Assembly (NCBI GenBank): GCA_035471925.1
Contig: DATIPO010000005.1
Coordinates: forward strand, 1 to 64,000
Reading direction: 5' to 3'
DNA from: JANQFM01 sp035471925
GTDB taxonomy: Bacteria; Acidobacteriota; UBA6911; RPQK01; DATIPO01
Length of the DNA stretch: 64,000 nucleotides
Shown here: positions 56,726-64,000 of the stretch, one piece after another
How positions within the stretch are numbered: position 1 is the stretch's first letter
Layout: every line of letters starts with the position of its first letter
The notes under the pieces: model-generated
Told to the model about the DNA's origin: nothing
Seen by the model: the letters and a program-made list of their open reading frames with translations, nothing else
The model's database searches: none
Program-made: the position numbers and the translations under genes

Positions 56726-57499
56726 GTGAATGCATCCGCCCCATTGACTCTTGGCACCGAAGGCCAGCTTCTCCATGTGGGCCTGCGGACCCGCAACAAC
56801 ACCCTGTCACGCAGCCTCATCCAAGAGCTGTCGCATGCCCTCGACCAACACTCCCGAGAGGCCTCCAGCCGCGTCATGATCATCAGCGGACAGGGGGAGA
56901 AGTTCTTTTCGCCGGGGTTCGACCTGACTGAGGTGAGTTCCTTCGGACGCACTCAAATGGACGCCATGATCGAGGACTTTGAAGCCCTGGCGGTGGCGCT
57001 CCTGCGGCATCCTAAACCGATCGTAGCCCAGATCAATGGAGATTGCCTGGCGGGCGGATGCATCCTGGCCAGTTGCTGCGACTTTCGCCTTATCCGGCAA
57101 GAAGCCCGCATCGGCATGACGCCCATGAGCTACTCGGTGGCGGTTCCCTACACCGCCCATCAGGTCTTCCTCCATTTGATGGGCGCCTCGCGCGCCCGGT
57201 CCGCCCTGTGGTTGGGCGAAAGCTACTCGGCCGGCCAAGCTCTGGAGATCGGCTGGGTCGACCAAGTCGCCTCCGCGGACGACCTGCAGTCCTCTTGCCG
57301 GGAGTTGGCCCTGCGCTTGGCTGAGGCCGATCCGGTTGCCTTCAGCACCTCCAAGGCATTCCTGCTGGAGCCCTTGCTGAGCCGGGTCGACCCTCCTTCG
57401 TCCCGCCGCCGGAAAGCCTTTCTTGACTGCTGGTTCTCCTCCGGCAGCCAATCCCGCCTCAGGGCCACGATGGAAAGGCTGAGGTCAAAAGCCACGTAA
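56726..57499 (+). CDS. Enoyl-CoA hydratase/isomerase family protein
   Basis: A 257-residue crotonase-fold protein, GTG start at 56726, 3 bp after the kinase stop. Features are RVMIISGQGEKFFSPGFDLT (oxyanion-hole strand), VAQINGDCLAGGCILASCCD, FRLIRQEARIGMTPMSYSVA and LGESYSAGQALEIGWVDQVA. The first catalytic Glu position of hydratases reads as Met/Ser-rich (GMTPMSYS), so hydratase activity is not certain; isomerase or hydrolase relatives are possible. Lying between a kinase and a phosphatase gene, it may be transcribed with signalling genes without functional link. Confidence 0.8.
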   Translation: MNASAPLTLGTEGQLLHVGLRTRNNTLSRSLIQELSHALDQHSREASSRVMIISGQGEKFFSPGFDLTEVSSFGRTQMDAMIEDFEALAVALLRHPKPIVAQINGDCLAGGCILASCCDFRLIRQEARIGMTPMSYSVAVPYTAHQVFLHLMGASRARSALWLGESYSAGQALEIGWVDQVASADDLQSSCRELALRLAEADPVAFSTSKAFLLEPLLSRVDPPSSRRRKAFLDCWFSSGSQSRLRATMERLRSKAT

Positions 57500-57594
57500 G
57501 CGGGCCGAAATTGGCCCTGCTGAAAGAGACTGCGGACGCCCTTGCATTGCGGGGTCAGTTGGTGGACAATGACGGTTCTCTAGAGGACGTGTTT

Positions 57595-59271
57595 ATGGGC
57601 CACCCGAAGCTGACTTGGAACGATCCGATGGGCGGGGAAAAGACCTACGAGGTGTCCTCCGACCAAGTGCTCATCGGGCGCAAGTCGGACTCCGACATCG
57701 TCTTGCCCAACCCCTATATTTCGCGTCACCACGCCAAGATCATCCGTGAGGGTGAGGCCTGTTTCATCGCCGACCTCAACAGCACCCACGGGACCTACGT
57801 CAATGGACGCCGGGCCGAGGCCAGACAGATGTTGCGTTCCGGGGACCGCATCGGAGTGGGACGCGACCAGGTGGAGATCGTCTTCCACAGCGACACCGCC
57901 CCTCCCGCGGAAGTGAGCGACGTCTCCAACGCTGAGGCCGAGGCCATGCAGACGGCCTTCATGAACCTCACCCGCATGATGCCCACCGAGGAAAGCGGCA
58001 AGTCGGAGCTGGAGAAGATCTCGCTGCTGCTCGATTTCCAGTATCAGTGGGGACGCCAGTCCTCGGGCGAGGCCATGTTTCATCAGATCCTGGCCAGCGC
58101 ACTGCAGATCAGCGGCGCCGAGCGCGGCTATGTCCTGAGGCGCAAAGAGAAGGGCTTCGAGTATGCTCGCGGACTCGACAGCAACGGAAACATTCTGCCG
58201 GAAGCCGACTTCCGCACCAGCCAGTCGGTCGTCAAGCAGGTGGGCGAGGAAGGCAAGCCGGTCTTTATGACCGAGGGCATCTCGGGCGAATTCGCCCAGC
58301 AGGAAAGCATCGTGGCCATGAATCTGAGAGCCGTGGCCTGCATGCCCCTGACAGGCATCGCACCCGATTCGGAGAGTTCAGAGGTGCTGGGGATTCTCTA
58401 TCTCGACAGCACCAAGACCATGCACGCCCTTTCCGGCCTCGACCAGAAGATCCTCAATCGTCTGGCCGACGAAGCCGGAAACGTGATCGAGAAGATCGAA
58501 ATGATCAGGGGACTGCAAGAAAGGCAGATTCTGGAGCGGGAGCTGGCCCTGGCCCGTGAGACGCAGGTCACGCTGCTGCCCCAGGAAGTCCCTCAGGTCG
58601 AAGGCTACCTCATCAGGGCCTTCAGCCGTCCCACCCGCCAGGTGGGAGGCGACTTCTACGATTTCATCGACCTCCCCGACGGCCAATTGGGAGGCATCCT
58701 GGCCGACGTCTCGGGAAAGGGAGTCTCGGCCTCCCTGCTGAGTTCGAGCCTGCAAGGCGCCCTGCACATGCAGTTCCGGGCCGGAGCGCCGCCCGCTCAG
58801 GCCTTCAACGAACTCAACCGATTCACCTGCGAGCGCTCTCAAGCCAACCGCTTCTGCACCCTCTTTTTCTTCGTCCTCGACAGCCAGGGACAGGGACAAT
58901 ACATCAGCGCCGGACACAACCCGTCCTTTATCTTTCGGTCCCAATCAGGCCAAGTCGATCCTCTCGACTCAGGCGGACTGATTTTGGGAGCCTTCCCCTT
59001 CGCGACCTATCAGGAGCATCCCTTTCAGCTTGAGCCGGGAGACATCCTGGTGGTCTATTCCGACGGACTGACTGAAGCCGAGAATCCCGAAGAAGAGATG
59101 TACGGTGAGAAACGCCTGATCGAATTGCTGGAGACTCACGGAAGCCAGGGTGCTGAAGCAGTGGAGGAAAAGATCTTCGAGGGGCTGGACGAATTCACCC
59201 AGGGGCAGGACCAAACCGACGACATCACCTTCCTGGTCATCGAGCGTCTAAAGCTTGTCGGCGATCAGTAA
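57595..59271 (+). CDS. FHA-GAF-SpoIIE-type protein phosphatase
   Basis: A 558-residue protein. The ATG at 57595 follows AGAGGACG; the frame is open further upstream but without a family match. The FHA domain (about 15-95) has VLIGRKSDSDIVLPNPYISR, HHAKI and LNSTHGTYVNGRRAEARQML, able to bind phosphothreonine. A GAF-like sensor (about 145-300) follows, then a linker helix (LQERQILERELALARETQVT) and a PP2C/SpoIIE phosphatase (GGDFYDFIDLPDGQLGGILA, DVSGKGVSASLLSS, ISAGHNPSFIFRS, VVYSDGLTEAENP, DDITFLVI) with the metal-binding Asp residues. It could reverse phosphorylation by the kinase two genes upstream. Confidence 0.9.
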   Translation: MGHPKLTWNDPMGGEKTYEVSSDQVLIGRKSDSDIVLPNPYISRHHAKIIREGEACFIADLNSTHGTYVNGRRAEARQMLRSGDRIGVGRDQVEIVFHSDTAPPAEVSDVSNAEAEAMQTAFMNLTRMMPTEESGKSELEKISLLLDFQYQWGRQSSGEAMFHQILASALQISGAERGYVLRRKEKGFEYARGLDSNGNILPEADFRTSQSVVKQVGEEGKPVFMTEGISGEFAQQESIVAMNLRAVACMPLTGIAPDSESSEVLGILYLDSTKTMHALSGLDQKILNRLADEAGNVIEKIEMIRGLQERQILERELALARETQVTLLPQEVPQVEGYLIRAFSRPTRQVGGDFYDFIDLPDGQLGGILADVSGKGVSASLLSSSLQGALHMQFRAGAPPAQAFNELNRFTCERSQANRFCTLFFFVLDSQGQGQYISAGHNPSFIFRSQSGQVDPLDSGGLILGAFPFATYQEHPFQLEPGDILVVYSDGLTEAENPEEEMYGEKRLIELLETHGSQGAEAVEEKIFEGLDEFTQGQDQTDDITFLVIERLKLVGDQ

Positions 59272-60168
59272 GATCAGCATCAGCGGCAGATAGAGCACCG
59301 AAGCCCTGAGGACTTTGGCGGCGGCTTGAGGCGTACGCTGGCGGCGGACCCGCAAGGCGGCTTTGAGCGGAATCCAACTCAAGAGCAGGGCCCCGGCCAG
59401 GTAAATCCAACCCGTCATTCCCACTGCAAAGGGCAGCAGCGAGCCCGCAATCAAGAGCAGGGTGTGGACCAGGATGTGGCGCGCCGTCCGGCGGCCGTCC
59501 CAGTCGATCAGCGGCAGCATCCTGAAACCGCCCCGCCGATAATCGTCGCGGTACATCCAGGCGATGGCGTAAAAATGGGGGAACTGCCACAGGAAGAGAA
59601 GCGCGAAGAGGGCCAAGCCCCCCGGTTCCAAGGGCGAACGTGCGGCGGCCCAGCCCATCAGCGGAGGCAGCGCGCCGGGAACCGCCCCGATGGCCGTGCA
59701 CCAGACGGTGCGCACTTTCAGCGGCGTGTAGAGGAAGAGATAAAGCGAACTGGTGAGGACGCCCAACAAGGCGCTGGTCGGACTGACCCACAAGGCCAGG
59801 TAGAACGCTCCCAGCAGAACCAGGACCGTAGTGAAGGCCAGAGCGGCTGAAGGCTCCAATTGCCCCGCGGGAAGCGGACGGCCCGAGGTGCGCTGCATGC
59901 GTCCGTCAGCTTGAGCTTCCAGGGCCTGATTGAGGCCCGCGGTCCCGCCGGCGATGAAGAACGTGCCCAGCGCCAAGTGCAGCATCAGGCCCCAGTCAGG
60001 ACTGCCGAAGACCGCCATGGCGTAACCCGCTACGGCGGTCAAAACCACCATGAAAGTCACCCGCGGTTTGGTCAGGGCCCAGTAGGCCCCGACGCCCCCG
60101 CTTTCAGTTTCCTGAAGCGGCGCGGGAAAGGTTGACTGCAATGTGTTGGGCGTACTTCCTAGACTCAT
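59248..60168 (-). CDS. ctaB: Protohaem IX farnesyltransferase (haem o synthase)
   Basis: A 306-residue UbiA-family prenyltransferase with about nine membrane helices. It opens YWALTKPRVTFMVVLTAVAG; the first Asp-rich site is GLNQALEAQADGRMQRTSGR (NxxxExxxD) followed by PLPAG, and the second is WMYRDDYRRGGFRMLPLIDW. It converts haem b to haem o for haem-copper oxidases. The ATG ending at 60168 follows GAGGCAGGG. Its last 24 bp overlap the end of the convergent phosphatase gene. No oxidase or ctaA genes are in the window. Confidence 0.93.
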   Translation of the reverse strand: MSLGSTPNTLQSTFPAPLQETESGGVGAYWALTKPRVTFMVVLTAVAGYAMAVFGSPDWGLMLHLALGTFFIAGGTAGLNQALEAQADGRMQRTSGRPLPAGQLEPSAALAFTTVLVLLGAFYLALWVSPTSALLGVLTSSLYLFLYTPLKVRTVWCTAIGAVPGALPPLMGWAAARSPLEPGGLALFALLFLWQFPHFYAIAWMYRDDYRRGGFRMLPLIDWDGRRTARHILVHTLLLIAGSLLPFAVGMTGWIYLAGALLLSWIPLKAALRVRRQRTPQAAAKVLRASVLYLPLMLILLIADKL

Positions 60169-60261
60169 CCCTGCCTCGTTGCCAAAGGAATCCACAGAGT
60201 ACCCGAGAAGGCGCGATTGGCGCAAGCCGTGGAGCGGGCCGTTCGACCCCTTTGCAGAGGT

Positions 60262-61431
60262 TTAATTGGCGGCCCTCAGGTAAACGCTGCGGTCAGCCCG
60301 GAAAAGCAGGTTGTAGTTGATTCGGTCGCCGTCGTCAGGCTTGACTAGAATCTCGCCCAGAGAGGAGTCTCCAAAGACCTTGGGGAGGTACAGTTGATAG
60401 CGGCCCGGCTTAAGCTGGGCGCTGGCATAGCCTGTGCGTTGGTTGAAGCGGACCCGTGAGGTGGTAACCGATCCTTCTTTGCCGCGCACCGAGAAGGTCA
60501 GATTGGCGAGCTTGTAAATGTCGAAGGGGCTGTTGTTTGCCTTGGTGATGCGCAACACGAAGTTGCGCGGCGCGACGGCCAGTCTTTCCCGGGTCAGCCT
60601 GTCCTCGTGACGCTGGCGGACCTGAGCCGTGCGGTCGCCGATATGCTCATCGAGCCAAGCTTGCAGCTCTCCGCTTTCTTTGGCCTCGCTAATGACTTTG
60701 TTGAGTGCGCCCAGCAAGGTCGTGCTGCCCTTGGGGACGCCCAGGGCGATCTCAAAGCTGCCCAGAGTTCCCGGCAGGATTTCAATGTTCTTCATGACCG
60801 CCACCGTGTCCAGCGCGTAGGCGACCATGTTGACGTCGTCGATGACCCCTTCGATCTCTCCCCGCCTCAAGGCCAGGAGAGCCGGATCGAGAGTGGGGAA
60901 GGGGACGATCTTTGCACCCGGGAATTGCTCTCTGGCGAAATCTTCAATGGCTGTTCCCTGACGCACCCCAATCGAGTGGCCTTGAATATCGTCGGCAGTA
61001 AACTGGACCATAGCCGGATTAATGACCAGGACCAGCTCGGAAGTGTAGTAGGGTTCGGTGAAGTCAATCCGGGTCCGCCGTTCGTCGGTGATGGCCAGGA
61101 CGCTGGCCGCCATTTCCACTTCGCCATTGGCCAGAGCGGGCACCCGCTCGCCGTATTCGCGCTCCGCCCAAACCAGCTCCAGCGGACGCGAGCCTTGAGC
61201 CCGGCGGGGCGCGTTGATCTCCTCCATCGCGGCTTCCACGATGCGGGATTCGGGACCCACCGTTTTCTCACCCTTCTGGTAGAGCAATGGGGCTTCGAAG
61301 CGCTGCGCGCCGACGCGGGTGAAGCCCCGCTTGCCAGGTTCATCCGGAGTCGAATTAGCGTCGCTACAAGCGCCGAGGGCCAGCAGCGTCGACAGTGAGG
61401 CGATGATGAAGAGCAAACGTTTCCAAAGCAT
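60262..61431 (-). CDS. Solute-binding lipoprotein with extra C-terminal domain
   Basis: A 389-residue protein from the ATG ending at 61431 (GGGGAGGATGG ahead). The lipobox is LLALGAC, giving a lipid-modified Cys22. Residues about 40-270 are a bacterial family-3 periplasmic binding fold: IVEAAMEEINAPRRAQGSRP, VEMAASVLAITDERRTRIDF, TEPYYTSELVLVINPAM, IGVRQGTAIEDFAREQFPGA and GVIDDVNMVAYALDTVAVM. The last about 110 residues form a separate beta-rich domain (NFVLRITKANNSPFDIYKLA, SVRGKEGSVTTSRVRFNQRT, GYASAQLKPGRYQLYLP). No permease or ATPase adjoins, so it may sense rather than transport. Confidence 0.8.
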   Translation of the reverse strand: MLWKRLLFIIASLSTLLALGACSDANSTPDEPGKRGFTRVGAQRFEAPLLYQKGEKTVGPESRIVEAAMEEINAPRRAQGSRPLELVWAEREYGERVPALANGEVEMAASVLAITDERRTRIDFTEPYYTSELVLVINPAMVQFTADDIQGHSIGVRQGTAIEDFAREQFPGAKIVPFPTLDPALLALRRGEIEGVIDDVNMVAYALDTVAVMKNIEILPGTLGSFEIALGVPKGSTTLLGALNKVISEAKESGELQAWLDEHIGDRTAQVRQRHEDRLTRERLAVAPRNFVLRITKANNSPFDIYKLANLTFSVRGKEGSVTTSRVRFNQRTGYASAQLKPGRYQLYLPKVFGDSSLGEILVKPDDGDRINYNLLFRADRSVYLRAAN

Positions 61432-61470
61432 CAGGCAGCCATCCTCCCCTGGTGAAACCTTTCTTATACC

Positions 61471-61507
61471 GAAAAAGACCGTGGGCCACAATCAAAAAAG
61501 CCCACGG
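61471..61507 (-). terminator. Intrinsic terminator after nfuA
   Basis: On the minus strand CCGTGGGC pairs with GCCCACGG over 8 bp (genome 61500-61507 with 61479-61486) and is followed by TCTTTTTC, a U-rich tract. It lies downstream of nfuA and upstream of the lipoprotein gene. Confidence 0.65.
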
Positions 61508-61683
61508 CTTGTTCCCCTCCCGGGCGTCTGAAGGCAGTTCGGCCTGTCTGTTGTACCATATCAGCGCCGAAAAATCTGCGCCCAAACGGCCTTCAAGGCA
61601 GATTTTCCGACACGGGAGGCGGCATTCGGCGTTGAATCGACAACTTCTTTTGGCGAGAATGGAGAACCGACGAAACTGGACTT

Positions 61684-62295
61684 CTAGGCGTAGAAGGGAT
61701 TCTCGCCGGTGCTGTGGTCGGTAGTGTCGACCACTTCCACGATTTCGGGGATCAGTTCCCGGATACGCGTCTCGACACCCTGTTTAAGCGTGACGTCGAC
61801 CATTCCGCAGCCGTGGCAGCCGCCGCCGAAACTGAGGTACACCTTGTTGTCTTTGACGCCCACCAGGCTCATGTGCCCTCCGTGAGCGGCTACGGCCGGA
61901 TTCAGTTCGGTATCCAGCAGCCGCTGCACTTTTTCGGCAACCGGTCCTGACAAATCGTCGCGGGAGCCGCTACCGATGGAGGGGGTCTCGGGCTTGTTGG
62001 GATTGCGGAACTTGAAGCCGCTGCGCACGATGCGGTCCTCGAAATCCAGCTCGGCGCCTTCCAGATTCTGGGCGCTCCCAGGGTCGATGGCGACGCGGAT
62101 GCCGTCCAGTTCCAGAATTTGGTCGTCTTCGTTCTCCTCATCAGGGCTGATCAGTCTCAGGCCGTAGGAGAAGTCAGGGCTGCCGTTGGCCTTGGCTTCC
62201 ACGCGCATGGTGGTCTTAGGCGGGTCTTGGTCTTGCTGTTTATCGACAGCGGCGCGGATTTGTTCCTGCGCCTCTTCTGTAATCATAAAGTCCAT
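61684..62295 (-). CDS. nfuA: NfuA-type Fe-S carrier protein
   Basis: A 203-residue protein with two domains. Residues 1 to about 100 are a degenerate A-type (IscA-like) domain (ITEEAQEQIRAAVDKQQDQD, FSYGLRLISPDEENEDDQIL) without the A-type cysteines. The C-terminal NifU/Nfu domain has LDTELNPAVAAHGGHMSLVG and SFGGGCHGCGMVDVTLKQGV, where the CHGC pair holds a [4Fe-4S] cluster at a dimer interface. It delivers clusters to target enzymes and complements the suf operon at 35-41 kb. GAGGAGGTTTC precedes the ATG. Confidence 0.92.
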   Translation of the reverse strand: MDFMITEEAQEQIRAAVDKQQDQDPPKTTMRVEAKANGSPDFSYGLRLISPDEENEDDQILELDGIRVAIDPGSAQNLEGAELDFEDRIVRSGFKFRNPNKPETPSIGSGSRDDLSGPVAEKVQRLLDTELNPAVAAHGGHMSLVGVKDNKVYLSFGGGCHGCGMVDVTLKQGVETRIRELIPEIVEVVDTTDHSTGENPFYA

Positions 62296-62615
62296 GGGGT
62301 TGAAACCTCCTCAATCTCCAGACATGTATGATATCAATTCACCGGAACGAGGCGCAATGCCGCTCCCAATGGGCGGATGATGAACATCGGGCCAGCGGAT
62401 CACTTTGGCGAAAAATCCCCAAGTGAGCCACCCCTCGTTCTTGGCTCGCCTTGAAATGCTTGACTGACAGGTAGATACTAGGCCACGTTTGTCGAACAGT
62501 ACGTTCTAGACATTAATCCGCACGCGCTGAGCGTGCCTTTGTTTTTAGGAATAAGGTTTTAGAGGACGGATTTTTGATTCGTTAGAGTTGCAGAGCAGCA
62601 GAAAGGAAGCCAGCT
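62296..62615. other. Divergent intergenic region ahead of the radical SAM gene
   Basis: A 320-bp gap between nfuA and the radical SAM gene with no coding frame of note. It holds two adjacent hairpins (62491-62511 and 62520-62536) listed separately, and AT-richer sequence just before the radical SAM Shine-Dalgarno. Confidence 0.4.
62520..62546 (+). terminator. Terminator-like hairpin in the leader of the radical SAM gene
   Basis: GCACGC and GCGTGC pair around GCTGA, followed by CTTTGTTTTT. No plus-strand gene ends here; it may be an attenuator. Just upstream GTC-GAAC/GTTC-GAC (62491-62511) can also fold. Confidence 0.4.
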
Positions 62616-64000
62616 ATGCCCATCACCCAAAACCGCAAGCCCAGCAAATGGAAGTATGTCGACAAGGCCATCGCCAAGACGGCGGGCGCGGCCTTCGACA
62701 CCCTTCAGTTTTTCAACAAATTTCGTCCCAATCCCTCCTTCACGCCCAAGTGGTCAGATAAGCCGCTGCTGAAGTCCTGGGAAAAGTCGAAGCCGACGCT
62801 GGGCTGGCCTCGCGAGACCGATTCCCTTTGTCCCAAGTGCGTGATCGAGGCTCGTGAACGCATTCTCAACGGCGAAGAGGACTACACGGTTCTGATCGAT
62901 GAGAAGGTCGGCGAGGTCAAGGCCAAGGTGATTGAGCGTGACGGCAAGATCCTGATGGTCAAGGAATGCCCCATCCACGGCAAATACGAAGACGTGATGG
63001 CCATCGACTCCAAGTTTCTCTCCTGGATCGAGTCCAACTTTCCCGGACGCGACATCCGCGCCCATAATGACGAAGAGCTGCACAACCACGGGTCCTCCAC
63101 CATCAAGTATGGCCGCGGCGGCGTCTTGACCGTCGACTTGACCAACCGCTGCAACATGATGTGCGACCCATGCTTCATGGACGCCAACCAGGTGGGTTTC
63201 GTCCACGAGCTGGAGTGGGAAGAGATCAAGGAGATCTTGGACAACGCCATGACGATTAAGCCGCGCCGTCAGATGTCGGTGCAGTTTTCAGGCGGAGAGC
63301 CGACTTTGTCGCCTCACTTCTTCCGGGCCATCCGCTACTCCCGCAAGTTGGGCTTCAATTCCGTCCAGGCGGCCACCAATGGCATCGAGTTCGCCAAGGA
63401 CATCAAGTTCGCCCGCAAGGCTGCCGAAGCCGGGTTGCGCTACACCTACCTGCAGTTCGACGGCATCGGCAACGACGCCAACTCGCACCGCCACATCGGC
63501 AACCTTTTCGACGTCAAGCTGCGGGCCATCAACAACATTCATGAGGCGGGGACGGAAATCGTCCTGGTCACGACTCTGGTCAACGATGTCAACAACGACC
63601 AAGTCGGGCCCATCATCCGCTTCGCCATGGACAATCCCAAGAAGATCGCCTTCATCTCCTTCCAGCCGGTGTCCTTTACCGGCCGCGACGAGGAGATCAC
63701 CGACGAGCGCCGGCAGCGCCAGCGCTACACGCTCTCTCACATGGCCCGCGACGTGAAGAAGCAAACCGGCATGACCGAGCCCACCCGCGACTGGTTCCCC
63801 CTTTCGCTGATGGGATCCTTCGCCGACTTCGCCGACATGGTTCACGGCCCCTCGGCCGAATGGGGACAAGTCAGTTGCGGATGCCACCCCAACTGCGGAG
63901 TGGGTACCGCGGTAATGATCGACAAAGAAACCAAAGACGCCGCTCCGGTGCCCGAATTCCTCAACATTCCGGGACTGGTGGCCGACATGCAGAAGCTGAC
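62616..64000 (+). CDS. Radical SAM protein, Tes (tetraether lipid synthase)-like, 3' truncated by window
   Basis: An open frame of 461 residues running off the window end; GAAAGGAAG precedes the ATG at 62616. An N-terminal zinc-ribbon-like part has DSLCPKCVIEARERI (Cys72, Cys75) and LMVKECPIHGKYEDVM (Cys118, His121). The radical SAM core carries the 4Fe-4S motif CNMMCDPC (Cys179, 183, 186: CxxxCxxC) after GGVLTVDLTNR, then QFSGGEPTLSPHFFRAIRYS. A further cysteine group VSCGCHPNCGVGTAVMIDKE (Cys421, 423, 427) follows, likely for an auxiliary cluster. This order matches the MJ0619/Tes family that joins lipid tails to make membrane-spanning tetraethers; other radical SAM methylases of the family are possible. 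No neighbour on the same strand is visible. Confidence 0.75.
   Translation, partial: MPITQNRKPSKWKYVDKAIAKTAGAAFDTLQFFNKFRPNPSFTPKWSDKPLLKSWEKSKPTLGWPRETDSLCPKCVIEARERILNGEEDYTVLIDEKVGEVKAKVIERDGKILMVKECPIHGKYEDVMAIDSKFLSWIESNFPGRDIRAHNDEELHNHGSSTIKYGRGGVLTVDLTNRCNMMCDPCFMDANQVGFVHELEWEEIKEILDNAMTIKPRRQMSVQFSGGEPTLSPHFFRAIRYSRKLGFNSVQAATNGIEFAKDIKFARKAAEAGLRYTYLQFDGIGNDANSHRHIGNLFDVKLRAINNIHEAGTEIVLVTTLVNDVNNDQVGPIIRFAMDNPKKIAFISFQPVSFTGRDEEITDERRQRQRYTLSHMARDVKKQTGMTEPTRDWFPLSLMGSFADFADMVHGPSAEWGQVSCGCHPNCGVGTAVMIDKETKDAAPVPEFLNIPGLVADMQKL

Noticed and set aside
61463..61491. TTGTGG-17-TATAAG promoter of the solute-binding lipoprotein gene
   Set aside because: The -35 is weak and overlaps the terminator stem; plausible but not firm enough to list as a feature.

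Overview
The window looks like a chromosomal segment of a GC-rich Gram-negative bacterium, most probably an acidobacterium (Acidobacteriota). That placement is an inference from gene content: a secreted VWFA-domain protein of the kind common in that phylum, a carboxypeptidase-regulatory-like secreted protein, a Ser/Thr kinase with TPRs, an FHA-GAF-SpoIIE phosphatase, and multi-domain lipid enzymes. No phage, insertion sequence or CRISPR array was seen. The coding density is high and many neighbouring genes overlap by ATGA or GTGA.

Layout. 0.2-9.2 kb (minus strand): a frameshifted secreted protein, a glycine-zipper envelope protein, then a lipid cluster of Zn-dehydrogenase, HAD-IB phosphatase, a 1451-residue reductase/AMP-ligase/ACP/acyltransferase fusion and a lipid kinase. 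9.2-11.6 kb: cofD-cofC-cofE for coenzyme F420. 11.67 kb: selC, the selenocysteine tRNA, followed by deoC. 12.7-23 kb: a replication-origin-type neighbourhood (rpmH, rnpA, yidD, yidC, jag, mnmE facing parB, parA, rsmG, mnmG) with two perfect parS palindromes and an intergenic region holding DnaA-box-like 9-mers. 22.9 kb: selD with an in-frame UGA at codon 17, so the window holds both a Sec tRNA and a Sec-containing selenophosphate synthetase. 24-34 kb: methylmalonyl-CoA-mutase-type large subunit, two pairs of transporter components lacking permeases, moeA-moaC, a membrane glycosyltransferase and the VWFA protein.

34.4-46.4 kb: an Rrf2-type regulator followed by sufB-C-D-S-U-T (Fe-S cluster assembly), then glmS and metH. 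46.4-48.9 kb: a cytochrome b562-like protein, a tri-haem cytochrome c and two small proteins. 49.3-53.4 kb: an operon of an AsmA-like protein, an alpha/beta-fused 2-oxoacid dehydrogenase E1 and a FabD-like acyltransferase. 53.5-59.3 kb: flavin reductase, Ser/Thr kinase, enoyl-CoA hydratase and FHA-GAF-SpoIIE phosphatase. 59.2-62.3 kb: haem o synthase, an orphan solute-binding lipoprotein and NfuA. 62.6 kb to the edge: a radical SAM protein, cut by the window end, with the architecture of the archaeal tetraether lipid synthase (Tes/MJ0619) family.

The most interesting possibilities are (1) ether-lipid or membrane-spanning-lipid chemistry, from the ElbD-like fusion plus the Tes-like radical SAM protein; (2) the selC/Sec-SelD pair; (3) a repeated pattern of extended -10 promoters ending 6-9 nt before the start codon of genes without a Shine-Dalgarno, suggesting widespread leaderless transcription. 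All functional calls rest on reading motifs by eye; no database search was possible.
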